The notes under the pieces were generated by a model, which was not told the DNA's origin, made no database searches, and worked only from the letters and a program-made list of their open reading frames with translations. DNA of 64,000 bases, taken from contig NZ_CP109999.1 of NCBI RefSeq assembly GCF_025947145.1, positions 1,922,001 through 1,986,000 of the forward strand, read 5' to 3'. A program made the translations under genes and the position numbers. This DNA is from Flavobacterium sp. N1994. Lineage in GTDB: Bacteria; Bacteroidota; Bacteroidia; Flavobacteriales; Flavobacteriaceae. Below, in pieces: positions 14,780 to 23,857 of this stretch; the stretch's first letter is position 1, and the number at the start of each line of letters is the position of its first letter.

Positions 14780-16579
14780 ATGTCAAAAAAATTGCTAGAA
14801 CATATCCATAATCCAAAAGATTTACGAAAACTTGACGTGGCTCAATTGGCTAAATTGGCTAAAGAGTTACGTGAGTTTATCATCGATATCGTTTCGGTAA
14901 AAGAAGGCCATCTTGGTGCTTCTCTGGGAGTCGTTGAATTAACGATTGCTTTGCATTATGTTTTTGATACGCCCAACGATTTACTAGTTTGGGATGTAGG
15001 ACATCAAGCCTATGGTCATAAAATCTTGACCGAACGCCGCACTAAATTTGACACTAACCGTCAATTAGGTGGAATTTCAGGTTTTCCTCGTCGTAGTGAA
15101 AGTGTCTATGATACTTTTGGAGTGGGGCATTCCTCTACTGCTATTTCAGCAGCTTTGGGGATGGCGATTGCTTCTCAGTTGAAAGGCGAAAACAAACACC
15201 ATATTGCCGTGATTGGCGATGCTTCTATTGCTAGCGGAATGGCTTTTGAAGGCTTGAATCATGCTGGTGTTACGGATGCCGATTTGTTAGTAATTTTAAA
15301 TGATAACGCTATAGGAATTGACCCTAGCGTTGGTGCTTTGAAGAATTATTTGACGGCAGTCAAAGAAGGCAAAAACCCCAAAGACAACAACATGATGAAG
15401 TCGCTGAACTTTGATTATTCAGGACCCATTGACGGACATGATTTGCCTCTTTTGATTAAAGAATTAGAGCGATTAAAAAAGGTAAAAGGACCCAAGTTCC
15501 TTCATATCATAACCACTAAGGGCAAAGGATTACAACAGGCTGAAGAAGACCAAGTAAAATACCATGCCCCAGGAAAATTTGATGCCACTACTGGAGAAAT
15601 TCACAAGAAATCAGAGGAAAATTTACCGCCAAAGTTTCAGGATGTGTTTGGATTGACCTTAGTGGAATTGGCTAAAAATAACGAAAAGATTATTGGTATT
15701 ACTCCAGCTATGCCTAGCGGAAGTTCAATGAAATTTATGATGGAAGCTTTTCCGAAAAGGGCTTTTGATGTGGGAATTGCGGAACAACATGCTGTAACCC
15801 TTTCAGCCGGAATGGCCACACAAGGGATGGTGGTGTTTTGCAACATTTATTCTACCTTTTTACAACGCGCTTACGACCAAGTAATACACGATGTGGCTTT
15901 GCAAAACTTGCCTGTGATTTTCTGTTTAGACAGAGCAGGATTAGTAGGGGAAGATGGCGCTACACATCACGGTGTTTTTGACTTGGCTTATTTGCGATGC
16001 ATTCCGAATATGATTATTTATGCACCAAAAGATGAAATGGAGTTGCAAAATATCTTGTACACCGCTTCTTTAGGTTTGAAACATCCTATTGCCATCCGTT
16101 ATCCAAGAGGTCGAGGTAAAAATGCCGATTGGAAATTGCCTACCGACTTCCAAAAAATAGAAATTGGGAAGTCCCAAAAACTGAAAAAAGGCAAAAACGT
16201 AGCCATCTTATCTACGGGAACTATTGCCGATAATGTCACTGCTGCCTTAAACGAGATGGAAGACTCAGAAAACCATTTTGCACACTATCATTTTGGTTTC
16301 GTAAAACCTTTAGACGAAAAGAAATTGCATAAAATCTGCGACAAATTCTCGACCTTAATCACCGTAGAAGATGGGGTAACCACAGGAGGTTTTGGTAGCG
16401 CTGTCCTTGAGTTTGCTGCTAAGAATGATTATGTGAATGAAATCTTCCTTTGCGGCGTTCCCGATTATTTTATAGAGCACGGCACGGTAGATGAACTCCA
16501 ACAATTCTGCAACATCGATGTGGATGGCTTAAAATCGCTATTTTCTGGCTTACTGGAAGAAGAGGAAGAAGAAGATTAA
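14780..16579 (+). CDS. dxs: 1-deoxy-D-xylulose-5-phosphate synthase
   Basis: The thiamine-diphosphate enzyme that condenses pyruvate and glyceraldehyde-3-phosphate, the first step of the MEP isoprenoid pathway. At 599 residues it shows the N-terminal KEGHLGASLGVVELT segment, the TPP/metal motif in the form GDASIASG...NDN (the family usually has GDG), the transketolase pyrimidine domain (GVGHSS, VGIAEQHAVTLSAGMA) and the C-terminal domain (TVEDGVTTGGFG). It ends in an acidic run EEEEEED. The start at 14780 gives the usual MSKKLLEHI N-terminus. Its stop codon overlaps that of the convergent dgt gene. Confidence 0.95.
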   Translation: MSKKLLEHIHNPKDLRKLDVAQLAKLAKELREFIIDIVSVKEGHLGASLGVVELTIALHYVFDTPNDLLVWDVGHQAYGHKILTERRTKFDTNRQLGGISGFPRRSESVYDTFGVGHSSTAISAALGMAIASQLKGENKHHIAVIGDASIASGMAFEGLNHAGVTDADLLVILNDNAIGIDPSVGALKNYLTAVKEGKNPKDNNMMKSLNFDYSGPIDGHDLPLLIKELERLKKVKGPKFLHIITTKGKGLQQAEEDQVKYHAPGKFDATTGEIHKKSEENLPPKFQDVFGLTLVELAKNNEKIIGITPAMPSGSSMKFMMEAFPKRAFDVGIAEQHAVTLSAGMATQGMVVFCNIYSTFLQRAYDQVIHDVALQNLPVIFCLDRAGLVGEDGATHHGVFDLAYLRCIPNMIIYAPKDEMELQNILYTASLGLKHPIAIRYPRGRGKNADWKLPTDFQKIEIGKSQKLKKGKNVAILSTGTIADNVTAALNEMEDSENHFAHYHFGFVKPLDEKKLHKICDKFSTLITVEDGVTTGGFGSAVLEFAAKNDYVNEIFLCGVPDYFIEHGTVDELQQFCNIDVDGLKSLFSGLLEEEEEED

Positions 16580-17910
16580 GCCGTTACGATTTGGTTCAAC
16601 TGGACCGCTTTTCCATCGGTTAGCATGGAGATGAAATGACAAATGTGAAGCAAACGTTCGTACAAACTTTCTTTTTCTAGATGATGTTTCTCGGGTAAAA
16701 TTTTCAGAAGTAATTTGTCGTAATTCGTAGCTTTCCCTTCGTGGTTATTGTTGTAAGCCGTGATAAATTTGTCTAATAAATTATTGATGATTTGGTAGCC
16801 CGACAATTCTTTTTCAATCACTTCCCGACTTTGGTAAATGTTCTTTACGCTCAACTTGATGATATCGTCCATTTGGGCTTTGTACTTGCTTTTATCCGTT
16901 AGAGCAAAATGGAATTTTCCTTGCAGAATAGCTTCTTCGTTTTCTATGAAGATTCGAACAGCATCGTTAATCAGGTTTCCAATAGCCAACGCACGCAAAT
17001 AACTGATGCGGTCTTCTTTGGTGATTAATGTTTGGTATTTCCCAGCATCAATGGTGTCTTTGACTAATTTGATTAAGTATTCCAAAGCAAAATCTTCCGA
17101 GACTAAGCCTAGATTGATACCGTCTTCAAAATCGATTATTGTGTAACAAATATCATCTGCCGCTTCGACTAAAAATGCCAAGGGATGACGCTCGTAACCA
17201 ATATCTTCTCCTGTTTTATTGGAAATCATTCCCAACTCTTCAGCCACTTCTTTGAAGAATTCCTTATCCGATTGGAAGAATCCGTATTTTTTATCGGCTA
17301 TATTCTTGGTTGGCTTTTTGGGTAAACTTTCTTTAGGATATTTAGTAAACGCTCCCAAAGTAGCATAAGACAAACGCAAACTGCCTTCTATACCAGGGCG
17401 TGAACTTGTCAGTACCGAAAACCCATTAGCATTCCCTTCAAAATCAATTAAATCCTGCCATTGTTTATCGGTTAACTTGTCTTTGTATTGTTGTCCTTTC
17501 CCAATAGAGAAATATTCCCCAATTGCTTTTTCTCCAGAATGTCCAAAAGGTGGATTCCCAATATCATGCGCCAATGCTGCTGCTGCAACAATTGCCCCGA
17601 AATCATTCATGTGATAGCCGTGAACTTCTTTTAAATGAGGGTATTTTTCAATGATTTTTTTCCCGACTAATCTTCCGATGGAGCGTCCTACTACGGAAAC
17701 TTCTAAACTGTGAGTTAGTCGCGTATGGACAAAATCGGTTTTAGAAAGCGGGATAACTTGGGTTTTATCTTGTAAACTTCTAAAAGCTGAGGAAAAAATA
17801 ATACGGTCATAATCGACTTCGAAACCGAGACGCGTATCATCTTGCTCTATTCGTAATCTTTTGCTGGTGTCGCCTTGGCGTTTTAGAGATAAAAGTTGTT
17901 CCCAGGTCAT
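16576..17910 (-). CDS. dgt: Deoxyguanosinetriphosphate triphosphohydrolase (dGTPase)
   Basis: A 444-residue HD-superfamily protein hydrolysing dNTPs (dGTP) to deoxynucleoside and triphosphate. Visible motifs: RTRLTHSLEV-type His (FVHTRLTHSLEVS), the HD pair in ALAHDIGNPPFGHSGE, and EAADDICYTIIDFEDG further on, the metal and catalytic positions of the Dgt family. Length is normal. It is convergent with dxs, overlapping it by 4 bp at the stop codons. Nearby nrdAB supplies dNTPs, so it may help balance pools, though the genes are not in one operon. Confidence 0.93.
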   Translation of the reverse strand: MTWEQLLSLKRQGDTSKRLRIEQDDTRLGFEVDYDRIIFSSAFRSLQDKTQVIPLSKTDFVHTRLTHSLEVSVVGRSIGRLVGKKIIEKYPHLKEVHGYHMNDFGAIVAAAALAHDIGNPPFGHSGEKAIGEYFSIGKGQQYKDKLTDKQWQDLIDFEGNANGFSVLTSSRPGIEGSLRLSYATLGAFTKYPKESLPKKPTKNIADKKYGFFQSDKEFFKEVAEELGMISNKTGEDIGYERHPLAFLVEAADDICYTIIDFEDGINLGLVSEDFALEYLIKLVKDTIDAGKYQTLITKEDRISYLRALAIGNLINDAVRIFIENEEAILQGKFHFALTDKSKYKAQMDDIIKLSVKNIYQSREVIEKELSGYQIINNLLDKFITAYNNNHEGKATNYDKLLLKILPEKHHLEKESLYERLLHICHFISMLTDGKAVQLNQIVTA

Positions 17911-17958
17911 AATCGTTTGGTGGTTTTTGGGTTCCGAGTTTAAAACTCAAATATACAG

Positions 17959-18411
17959 TTATTTTAAATGTTTCTCCATACAAACACTATTGGCTACACC
18001 TTTGTATTGTCCAAAGTTTTCAATCACGATGTATCCTAATTTTTGGTACAAACCAATGGCGTCTATTTGCATGAAGCCCGTTTCCAGAATGGCTTTAGTA
18101 TAGCCTTCTTCTCTCGCCCAATGTTCTAATTCGGTTAAAATGGCTTTCGCAATTCCTTTGCCTCTGTGTTCTGGCAAGGTATACATGCGTTTCATTTCAG
18201 CAACTTTGGGTTCAAATTCTTTGTATGCACCAATACCCACTACTTTGCCATCTTCATAGCAAACTAGAGCGTTTTTCAACAAATTGCTTTTATTGAATTG
18301 GGCATAAAAAGCATGATCTTCACCGTCAAGAACTGCTAAATAGGCATCCAATTGAACCACCAAATGGCCAAAATCTTCGTTATCAGAGGTAGTTCTTATA
18401 AGCGTAAACAT
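17959..18411 (-). CDS. GNAT family N-acetyltransferase
   Basis: 150 residues with the acetyl-CoA binding motif EMKRMYTLPEHRGKGIAKAIL and the C-terminal GFMQIDAIGLYQKLGYIV segment of the GNAT fold. The substrate is not recognisable. It is the last gene of a tight run (73-aa protein, RDD protein, this gene) with gaps of 5 and 3 bp, so it is almost certainly co-transcribed. Confidence 0.88.
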   Translation of the reverse strand: MFTLIRTTSDNEDFGHLVVQLDAYLAVLDGEDHAFYAQFNKSNLLKNALVCYEDGKVVGIGAYKEFEPKVAEMKRMYTLPEHRGKGIAKAILTELEHWAREEGYTKAILETGFMQIDAIGLYQKLGYIVIENFGQYKGVANSVCMEKHLK

Positions 18412-18414
18412 GGT

Positions 18415-18930
18415 TTATTCTTCGGTTGTTGTTTCTTGTGCTGTGTAAAACTTTCGTTTAGCTTGTTCTAGCGCTTTTTTATCCACTACATAGGTTTTAG
18501 AGAGGGTATCGTGCCAAGCTCTTGTTTGCGAAACCAATAATGACAAGGGATCAAAAGGAATTAAGCGGCATAAAGACCGTATTAAAATCGTTTCCTGATG
18601 GGGTTTTTCGCCATTAGCATCAACGACTACGGTTTGAGTTATGAATTTACCAATGGTTCTGGCGAATACAATTTCAAAGAAATTATAATATATTAAGGCG
18701 ATAGCATAGCAAATAGTATAAAGCGCAATAGTATTTTTATCTATAGTAGCAAAAAAAGTTACTACACTTTTATTGCCAAATAAACCAGCTACTATAGAAG
18801 CTATTATTGCAAATACCATTATTAAAAGTAGCTGCATAATCATATCTAAAAGATAATTCAAAAATCGTTGTCCTATAGACGCCAAAACCTCATCGGTTAC
18901 TTGGTATTGCTTTTTATTGCTTAGGCTCAT
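18415..18930 (-). CDS. RDD family membrane protein
   Basis: 171 residues with two hydrophobic segments (LLDMIMQLLLIMVFAIIASIVAG and TIALYTICYAIALIYYNFFEIVF). The family's conserved Arg and Asp pattern is visible: QRFLNYLLD at the start, RTIGKF, then RSLCRLIPFDPLS and AWHDTLSKTYVV at the end. RDD proteins are small inner-membrane proteins, some tied to ion homeostasis; no specific role can be given. It has only 3-5 bp gaps to its neighbours. Confidence 0.88.
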   Translation of the reverse strand: MSLSNKKQYQVTDEVLASIGQRFLNYLLDMIMQLLLIMVFAIIASIVAGLFGNKSVVTFFATIDKNTIALYTICYAIALIYYNFFEIVFARTIGKFITQTVVVDANGEKPHQETILIRSLCRLIPFDPLSLLVSQTRAWHDTLSKTYVVDKKALEQAKRKFYTAQETTTEE

Positions 18931-18935
18931 CCTTT

Positions 18936-19157
18936 TTATTCTTTTTGATTGGCTAAAAAGAAGTTGCGCGACTTCTTAGGGTATTGGTTGTAACTCTTAT
19001 CGCTTGGGTTTGCGATTACGGTTTTGATGTTGATTTCGTCACCAATTTTAAAACTTGCTTCCGTGTATTTGTAATCTAACAAATATTCTCCGCAGAAATA
19101 ATTACCGTCTTTGTCTTTTTCTATAATTCCGGTGTAAACTCCTTTTTCTTTTGACAT
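18936..19157 (-). CDS. Conserved hypothetical 73-residue protein
   Basis: A small soluble protein (MSKEKGVYTGIIEKDKDGNYFCGEYLLDY...) with alternating charged and hydrophobic residues suggesting a beta-rich, possibly OB-like fold. No signal or membrane segment. I do not recognise a family. It leads the RDD-GNAT operon, and the 5-bp spacing makes translation in this frame credible. Confidence 0.75.
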   Translation of the reverse strand: MSKEKGVYTGIIEKDKDGNYFCGEYLLDYKYTEASFKIGDEINIKTVIANPSDKSYNQYPKKSRNFFLANQKE

Positions 19158-19178
19158 AGTATTTTTTATTTAAAAATC

Positions 19179-19206
19179 AAAACAGCTATCATGTAGACAG
19201 CTGTTT
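19179..19206 (-). terminator. Hairpin between nrdA and the 73-aa gene
   Basis: Stem AAACAGCT/AGCTGTTT with an 11-12-nt loop, followed on the minus strand by an A/T-rich run. It lies just after the nrdA stop, so it probably ends the nrdBA transcript. The T tract is imperfect. Confidence 0.55.
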
Positions 19207-19236
19207 CGAATTATTATATTTTTATTGCATTTCCTT

Positions 19237-21657
19237 CTAAGACCCACACATTTCGCAATCATCTGGACCTGCATTTCTTGCGCGTTCTACCATTGCGGCA
19301 AAATCTTCTGCTGTCATTTCACCGTTTTCAGTTGGCTTTACAACTTCAACGGCTACTGGCTCGGGAACTTGCGCTGTGGGTTCTGCTTTTTTATCGTTAT
19401 TTAAAGTGAACTTGATGGCATCTACCGCCGCTTTAGTTCTCAAATAGTACATTCCTGTTTTCAAACCACTTTGCCAAGCGTAGAAATGCATTGACGTAAG
19501 TTTCGCATAATTCGCATCCTGCATAAACAAGTTCAACGATTGCGATTGGTCAATGAAATACCCTCTGTGTCTTGACATATCGATGATGTCTTTCATAGAC
19601 ATTTCCCAAACGGTTTTGTACAACTCTTTCAAGTCTTCCGGAATATCTAAATCTTGAACTGAACCGTTGTTACGCATTAATTGTTGTTTCAAATCTTCGT
19701 TCCAAAGTCCACGTTTTACTAGGTCTTCTAGTAAGTGTTTGTTTACTACAATGAATTCACCTGATAATACACGACGAGTGTAAATATTTGAAGTATACGG
19801 TTCGAAAGCTTCGTTGTTTCCTAAAATTTGTGACGTTGAAGCGGTTGGCATTGGCGCCATTAACAAAGAGTTACGCACCCCGTGTTTCATCACTTCTTTT
19901 CTTAACGCTGCCCAATCCCATCTTCCTGATAATTCTTCGTCTTTGATGTTCCAAAGATTGTGTTGAAACAATCCTTCAGAGATTGGTGATCCTTTGAATG
20001 AAGAATAGGGTCCTTCTGTTTTGGCTTCTTCCATGGAAGCAGTAACGGCAGCGAAATACATCGTTTCGAAGATTTCCTGATTCAATTTCTTAGCTTCATC
20101 GCTGGTGAAAGGCATTCTCAATAAAATGAAAGCATCGGCTAAACCTTGTACACCCAATCCAACAGGACGGTGACGAAGGTTAGAGTTTTCAGCTTCTTTT
20201 ACAGGATAGTAATTTCTGTCGATTACCTTATTCAAGTTGCGTGTTACTCGTTTGGTAACGTTGTATAACAATTGGTGATTGAATTCACCATTTTCCACAA
20301 ACATAGGTAATGATATTGAAGCCAAGTTACACACTGCAATTTCGTCTGCAGAAGTGTACTCCATGATTTCGGTACATAGGTTTGATGAACGAATAACACC
20401 CAAATTCTTTTGGTTTGATTTTCTGTTCGCGGCGTCTTTATACAACATGTATGGCGTTCCGGTTTCGATTTGTGACTCTAAGATTTTCTCCCAAAGTTCA
20501 CGTGCCTTCACCGTTTTTCTTCCTTTGCCTTGCTCTTCATAAGAAGTATATAATGCTTCGAATTCGTCACCGTAAACATCGCATAATCCTGGACATTCAT
20601 TTGGACACATTAAGGTCCAGTGCGTGTCTTCTTGAACACGTTTCATGAATAAATCGGAGGTCCACATGGCGAAGAATAAATCACGCGCACGCATTTCTTC
20701 TTTTCCGGTATTCTTTTTCAAATCTAAAAATTCGAAGATGTCAGCATGCCAAGTTTCTAAGTAAATAGCGAAACTTCCTTTACGTTTTCCGCCGCCTTGA
20801 TCTACATAACGTGCTGTGTCATTGAAAACTCTCAACATCGGAACAATTCCATTTGAAGTTCCGTTAGTTCCGCGAATATAAGAACCTGTTGCACGAACGT
20901 TGTGGATTGATAATCCAATTCCACCTGCTGATTGCGAGATTTTTGCGGTTTGTTTTAGGGTGTCGTAAATTCCGTCGATGCTGTCGTCTTTCATGGTTAA
21001 TAAAAAGCACGAAGACATTTGTGGTTTTGGCGTACCTGCGTTGAACAACGTTGGCGTAGCGTGTGTGAAGAATTTTTTTGACATCAAATCGTAAGTTTCG
21101 ATTACCGATTCCATGTCGTTTAAGTGAATTCCAACCGCTACACGCATTAACATGTGTTGAGGACGCTCTACAATCTTACCATTGATTTTTAGCAAATACG
21201 AACGCTCTAAGGTTTTGAAACCAAAGTAATCGTAGTTAAAATCACGGTTGTAAATGATGTGAGAATTTAAAAATTCAGCATTGGCCTGAATAGCTTCGTG
21301 TACTTCTTGGGACAGTAACGGCGCTTTTTGATTGGTTCTTGGATTCACATAAAAGTACATTTCTTTCATGGTTTCCGAGAAGGATTTATTGGTGTTTTTA
21401 TGCAAGTTAGAAATCGCGATACGCGCTGCTAATTGAGCATAATCTGGGTGAGCAATGGTCATGGAAGCGGCAGTTTCTGCTGCTAAGTTGTCAAGTTCTG
21501 AAGTAGTTACACCGTCATACAATCCTTCGATTACACGCATGGTTACTTTTACAGCATCCACTAAATCGTTTAATCCGTAACATAATTTTTTAATTCTGTC
21601 CGTGATTTTATCGAACATTACCGGCTCTTTGTGACCGTCTCTTTTTACTACATACAT
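19237..21657 (-). CDS. nrdA: Ribonucleoside-diphosphate reductase, alpha subunit (class Ia)
   Basis: An 806-residue catalytic subunit that reduces NDPs to dNDPs. It has an N-terminal ATP-cone ([25 protein letters not shown]), the first redox Cys in [11 protein letters not shown], the thiyl-radical site NLCTEIMEY (Cys and Glu of the active site), the second redox Cys in [13 protein letters not shown], and a flexible C-terminal tail ending DDCEMCGS, whose CxxC pair is re-reduced by thioredoxin or glutaredoxin. All catalytic residues expected for class Ia are visible. It follows nrdB on the same strand with 165 bp between, an interval that contains a B-type repeat. Confidence 0.97.
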   Translation of the reverse strand: MYVVKRDGHKEPVMFDKITDRIKKLCYGLNDLVDAVKVTMRVIEGLYDGVTTSELDNLAAETAASMTIAHPDYAQLAARIAISNLHKNTNKSFSETMKEMYFYVNPRTNQKAPLLSQEVHEAIQANAEFLNSHIIYNRDFNYDYFGFKTLERSYLLKINGKIVERPQHMLMRVAVGIHLNDMESVIETYDLMSKKFFTHATPTLFNAGTPKPQMSSCFLLTMKDDSIDGIYDTLKQTAKISQSAGGIGLSIHNVRATGSYIRGTNGTSNGIVPMLRVFNDTARYVDQGGGKRKGSFAIYLETWHADIFEFLDLKKNTGKEEMRARDLFFAMWTSDLFMKRVQEDTHWTLMCPNECPGLCDVYGDEFEALYTSYEEQGKGRKTVKARELWEKILESQIETGTPYMLYKDAANRKSNQKNLGVIRSSNLCTEIMEYTSADEIAVCNLASISLPMFVENGEFNHQLLYNVTKRVTRNLNKVIDRNYYPVKEAENSNLRHRPVGLGVQGLADAFILLRMPFTSDEAKKLNQEIFETMYFAAVTASMEEAKTEGPYSSFKGSPISEGLFQHNLWNIKDEELSGRWDWAALRKEVMKHGVRNSLLMAPMPTASTSQILGNNEAFEPYTSNIYTRRVLSGEFIVVNKHLLEDLVKRGLWNEDLKQQLMRNNGSVQDLDIPEDLKELYKTVWEMSMKDIIDMSRHRGYFIDQSQSLNLFMQDANYAKLTSMHFYAWQSGLKTGMYYLRTKAAVDAIKFTLNNDKKAEPTAQVPEPVAVEVVKPTENGEMTAEDFAAMVERARNAGPDDCEMCGS

Positions 21658-21746
21658 ACGCTTGTCAGTTTTTGAAAATAGAAAATCCCTTTACCTATTT
21701 TCTGGTTATTTGTAAATTGTTTTGTTAAGTGCTATGGTTTACTTCC

Positions 21747-21790
21747 TAGCCCTGATGGAAGTGGCACGAAGTAGAGCGGACAGCAGGAAA
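21747..21790 (-). repeat. Dispersed repeat B, copy B2, inside the nrdB-nrdA spacer
   Basis: On the plus strand it reads TAGCCCTGATGGAAGTGGCA ... GTAGAGCGGACAGCAGG, the reverse complement of the B3/B4 pattern (CCCGCT...CTTCGGTGCCGCT...ATCGGGGCTA). A further stretch to about 21817 (ACGATTCGCTCCTAAAA) may belong to it. It would lie in the nrdBA mRNA. Confidence 0.75.
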
Positions 21791-21822
21791 ATGGTTTCCA
21801 AGAATGCCCGAACGATTCGCTC

Positions 21823-22800
21823 CTAAAAGTCTGCGTCGAAACTGATTTTCCCTGCTTCTGAATCGGTGTTCATTACACCCGCTTTTTGATACTCGGCAAC
21901 ACGTTTTTCAAAGAAATTGGTTTTCCCTTGTAACGAAATCATGTCCATGAAATCAAAAGGATTACTTGAATTGTAAACTCGTTTACAACCTAATTCTACC
22001 AATAATCTATCGGCCACAAATTCTAAATATTGAGTCATCAACGTGGCATTCATTCCAATTAAGCTCACAGGAAGTGACTCGGTAATAAACTCACGCTCAA
22101 TATCTAAAGCATCGGTAATGATTTCTGTAATTCTAGATTTTGATACTTTGTGAACCAAATGATGGTTGTGTAAATGCACCGCAAAATCGCAGTGAACCCC
22201 TTCGTCACGAGAAATCAACTCGTTGGAGAAAGTAAGACCCGGCATTAATCCGCGTTTTTTTAACCAATAAATGGAACAAAATGCACCAGAGAAAAAGATT
22301 CCTTCTACTGCTGCAAAAGCTATTAATCTTTCGGCGAATGAATCAGAGCCAATCCATTTTAAAGCCCAATCGGCTTTTTTTCTGATGGCAGGAAATACTT
22401 CCAAAGCGTTGAAAAGTTTGTCTTTTTCTACTTCGTCTTTAACATAAGTATCAATCAAAAGCGAATAGGTTTCGCTATGAATGTTTTCCATCATGATTTG
22501 GAAACCATAGAAGAATTTTGCTTCTGGATATTGCACTTCATTTACAAAATTCTCAGCTAAATTTTCATTTACAATTCCATCAGAAGCGGCGAAGAAAGCC
22601 AAGATGTGTTTGATGAAATATTTCTCATCTGCATTTAATTTATTATTCCAATCGGATAAATCTTGGTGCAAATCAATTTCTTCTGCGGTCCAAAAACTAG
22701 CTTCCATTTTTTTGTACCAATCCCAAATATCATGATGTTTTATTGGAAAAATCACAAAACGATTTTTGTTTTCTTGTAAAATTGGTTCTATACTAGCCAT
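21823..22800 (-). CDS. nrdB: Ribonucleoside-diphosphate reductase, beta subunit (class Ia)
   Basis: A 325-residue diiron protein that generates the tyrosyl radical for NrdA. Ligand motifs are visible: [11 protein letters not shown] (first carboxylate), ENIHSETY (Glu, His and the radical Tyr in the order E-x-x-H-x-x-x-Y seen in class Ia), [12 protein letters not shown] and [15 protein letters not shown] (remaining Glu/His ligands). The radical Tyr is present, arguing against the manganese/Phe variants. The first gene of the nrdB-nrdA unit. No convincing NrdR boxes were found in the upstream region. Confidence 0.97.
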   Translation of the reverse strand: MASIEPILQENKNRFVIFPIKHHDIWDWYKKMEASFWTAEEIDLHQDLSDWNNKLNADEKYFIKHILAFFAASDGIVNENLAENFVNEVQYPEAKFFYGFQIMMENIHSETYSLLIDTYVKDEVEKDKLFNALEVFPAIRKKADWALKWIGSDSFAERLIAFAAVEGIFFSGAFCSIYWLKKRGLMPGLTFSNELISRDEGVHCDFAVHLHNHHLVHKVSKSRITEIITDALDIEREFITESLPVSLIGMNATLMTQYLEFVADRLLVELGCKRVYNSSNPFDFMDMISLQGKTNFFEKRVAEYQKAGVMNTDSEAGKISFDADF

Positions 22801-23142
22801 TTTGAGTTTGTGTTTTTTATTATTTTGAGGAGATTTTTATTGCATTCTGTCTGTTACAAAGATTGTCAAACGAAACGTAAAAAGAAAGCCAAACTTATTC
22901 ACAATCAGCTTTAGTTTTTAACAAAACTGCTGTTTTGAGCGCTTTTTTCTGTTTTGTTCAACTATTTGATTTACAACAATTTAAAAGTTTTATTTTTTTT
23001 AAAAAGCCCTAAAACAAAGGAGATTAAGAATTTACTGATAGTAAAATTTTAACATTTATTATCTTCTGAAAACATCATTTTTGAACATAAAAAAAGAGCC
23101 GTTTTCTAATTGAAAACGGCTCTAAATTTTAGCTTTGCGTTT
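22801..23142. other. Intergenic region upstream of nrdB
   Basis: A 342-bp AT-rich spacer. Its left part should carry the nrdB promoter (a weak -7 candidate, AATCTTTG, on the minus strand near 22858-22865). Its right end holds the terminator of the basic-adaptor gene. No ORF or repeat element was recognised. Confidence 0.5.
23089..23123 (-). terminator. Terminator of the Lys/Ala-rich protein gene
   Basis: A 12-bp perfect stem AGAGCCGTTTTC/GAAAACGGCTCT with a 5-nt loop and, on the minus strand, a T run (plus-strand A run 23089-23095). Confidence 0.85.
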
Positions 23143-23793
23143 TTATTCTTCTGCGTCTCTATCTATATAGGTTTTGTTACCATTTTTATTGATGTAGTAT
23201 TTACCACCTCTTGGCCCTGTGAATACTTTTTTGCCTTTATAAGTACCTGTTACTTTGTCAGCGACTTTCTTCTCAGCAGCTTTTGAAGCGGCTGTTTCTT
23301 TCATGTCTTCTTTTTCTTCTGCCGCCGTTTTTTTAACTTTTGCTTTCGCATTGTCTTTTACTCCTGTTGCTGCTTTTTCAGTTTTTGTTTTAACCTCTTT
23401 GGTTTCTTTGGTAGCTGCGTCTTTAAAACGTTTGTCTGGCGTTCCATCTTTTTTTAATGGTCCTGAAGCTTTTGTATCTTTGAAACGCTTATCTGGTGTT
23501 CCATCTTTCTTAGTTTTTGATGCTTTCTCTACTTCTTTAGTTGCTTTTTCTTTAGTAGCCTTGGCTTTCTTTTCTGTCTTAGCCGCTTTTTCTTCCGTTT
23601 CTTTCTTAGCTTTTTTGGCTTCTTTTGCTGCTTCTTTTTTAGCTTTTGCTGCATCTTTTGCCGCATCTTTTTCTTTTTTTGCAGCTGCTTTTTCAGTTTT
23701 AGCTTTGGCTTTGGTTGCTTTTTCTTTTACAGATTGAGCAAAAAATGTATTTGAGAAAACAAATACCATGCATAATAAAATTAGTTTTTTCAT
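23143..23793 (-). CDS. Exported Lys/Ala-rich protein with PBCV-type basic adaptor motifs
   Basis: 216 residues: a signal peptide (MKKLILLCMVFVFSNTFFAQ), then a long Lys/Ala/Glu-rich, probably helical or disordered region (KAKAKTEKAAAKKEK...), two copies of the motif KKDGTPDKRFKD separated by a short linker (~residues 95-125), more Lys/Ala sequence, and a C-terminal motif GPRGGKYYINKNGNKTYI. The KKDGTPDxR motif is that of the PBCV-specific basic adaptor domain first described in chloroviruses, and the GGKYY-GNKTY motif also recurs in unrelated proteins of bacteria and large viruses. Function unknown; nucleic-acid or polymer binding in the periplasm is a guess. Single gene with its own terminator. 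Confidence 0.8.
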   Translation of the reverse strand: MKKLILLCMVFVFSNTFFAQSVKEKATKAKAKTEKAAAKKEKDAAKDAAKAKKEAAKEAKKAKKETEEKAAKTEKKAKATKEKATKEVEKASKTKKDGTPDKRFKDTKASGPLKKDGTPDKRFKDAATKETKEVKTKTEKAATGVKDNAKAKVKKTAAEEKEDMKETAASKAAEKKVADKVTGTYKGKKVFTGPRGGKYYINKNGNKTYIDRDAEE

Positions 23794-23857
23794 GTTTATT
23801 AAAATTTTGTTTATTGAATTAAAATTAGTGATTTTTTTAACATAAAAAGTATTCCAT

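Noticed and set aside
23255..23737. Large Ser/Ala/Phe-rich plus-strand ORF opposite the Lys-rich gene
   Set aside because: Low-complexity antisense of Lys/Ala codons; the minus frame has a signal peptide, domain motifs and a terminator.
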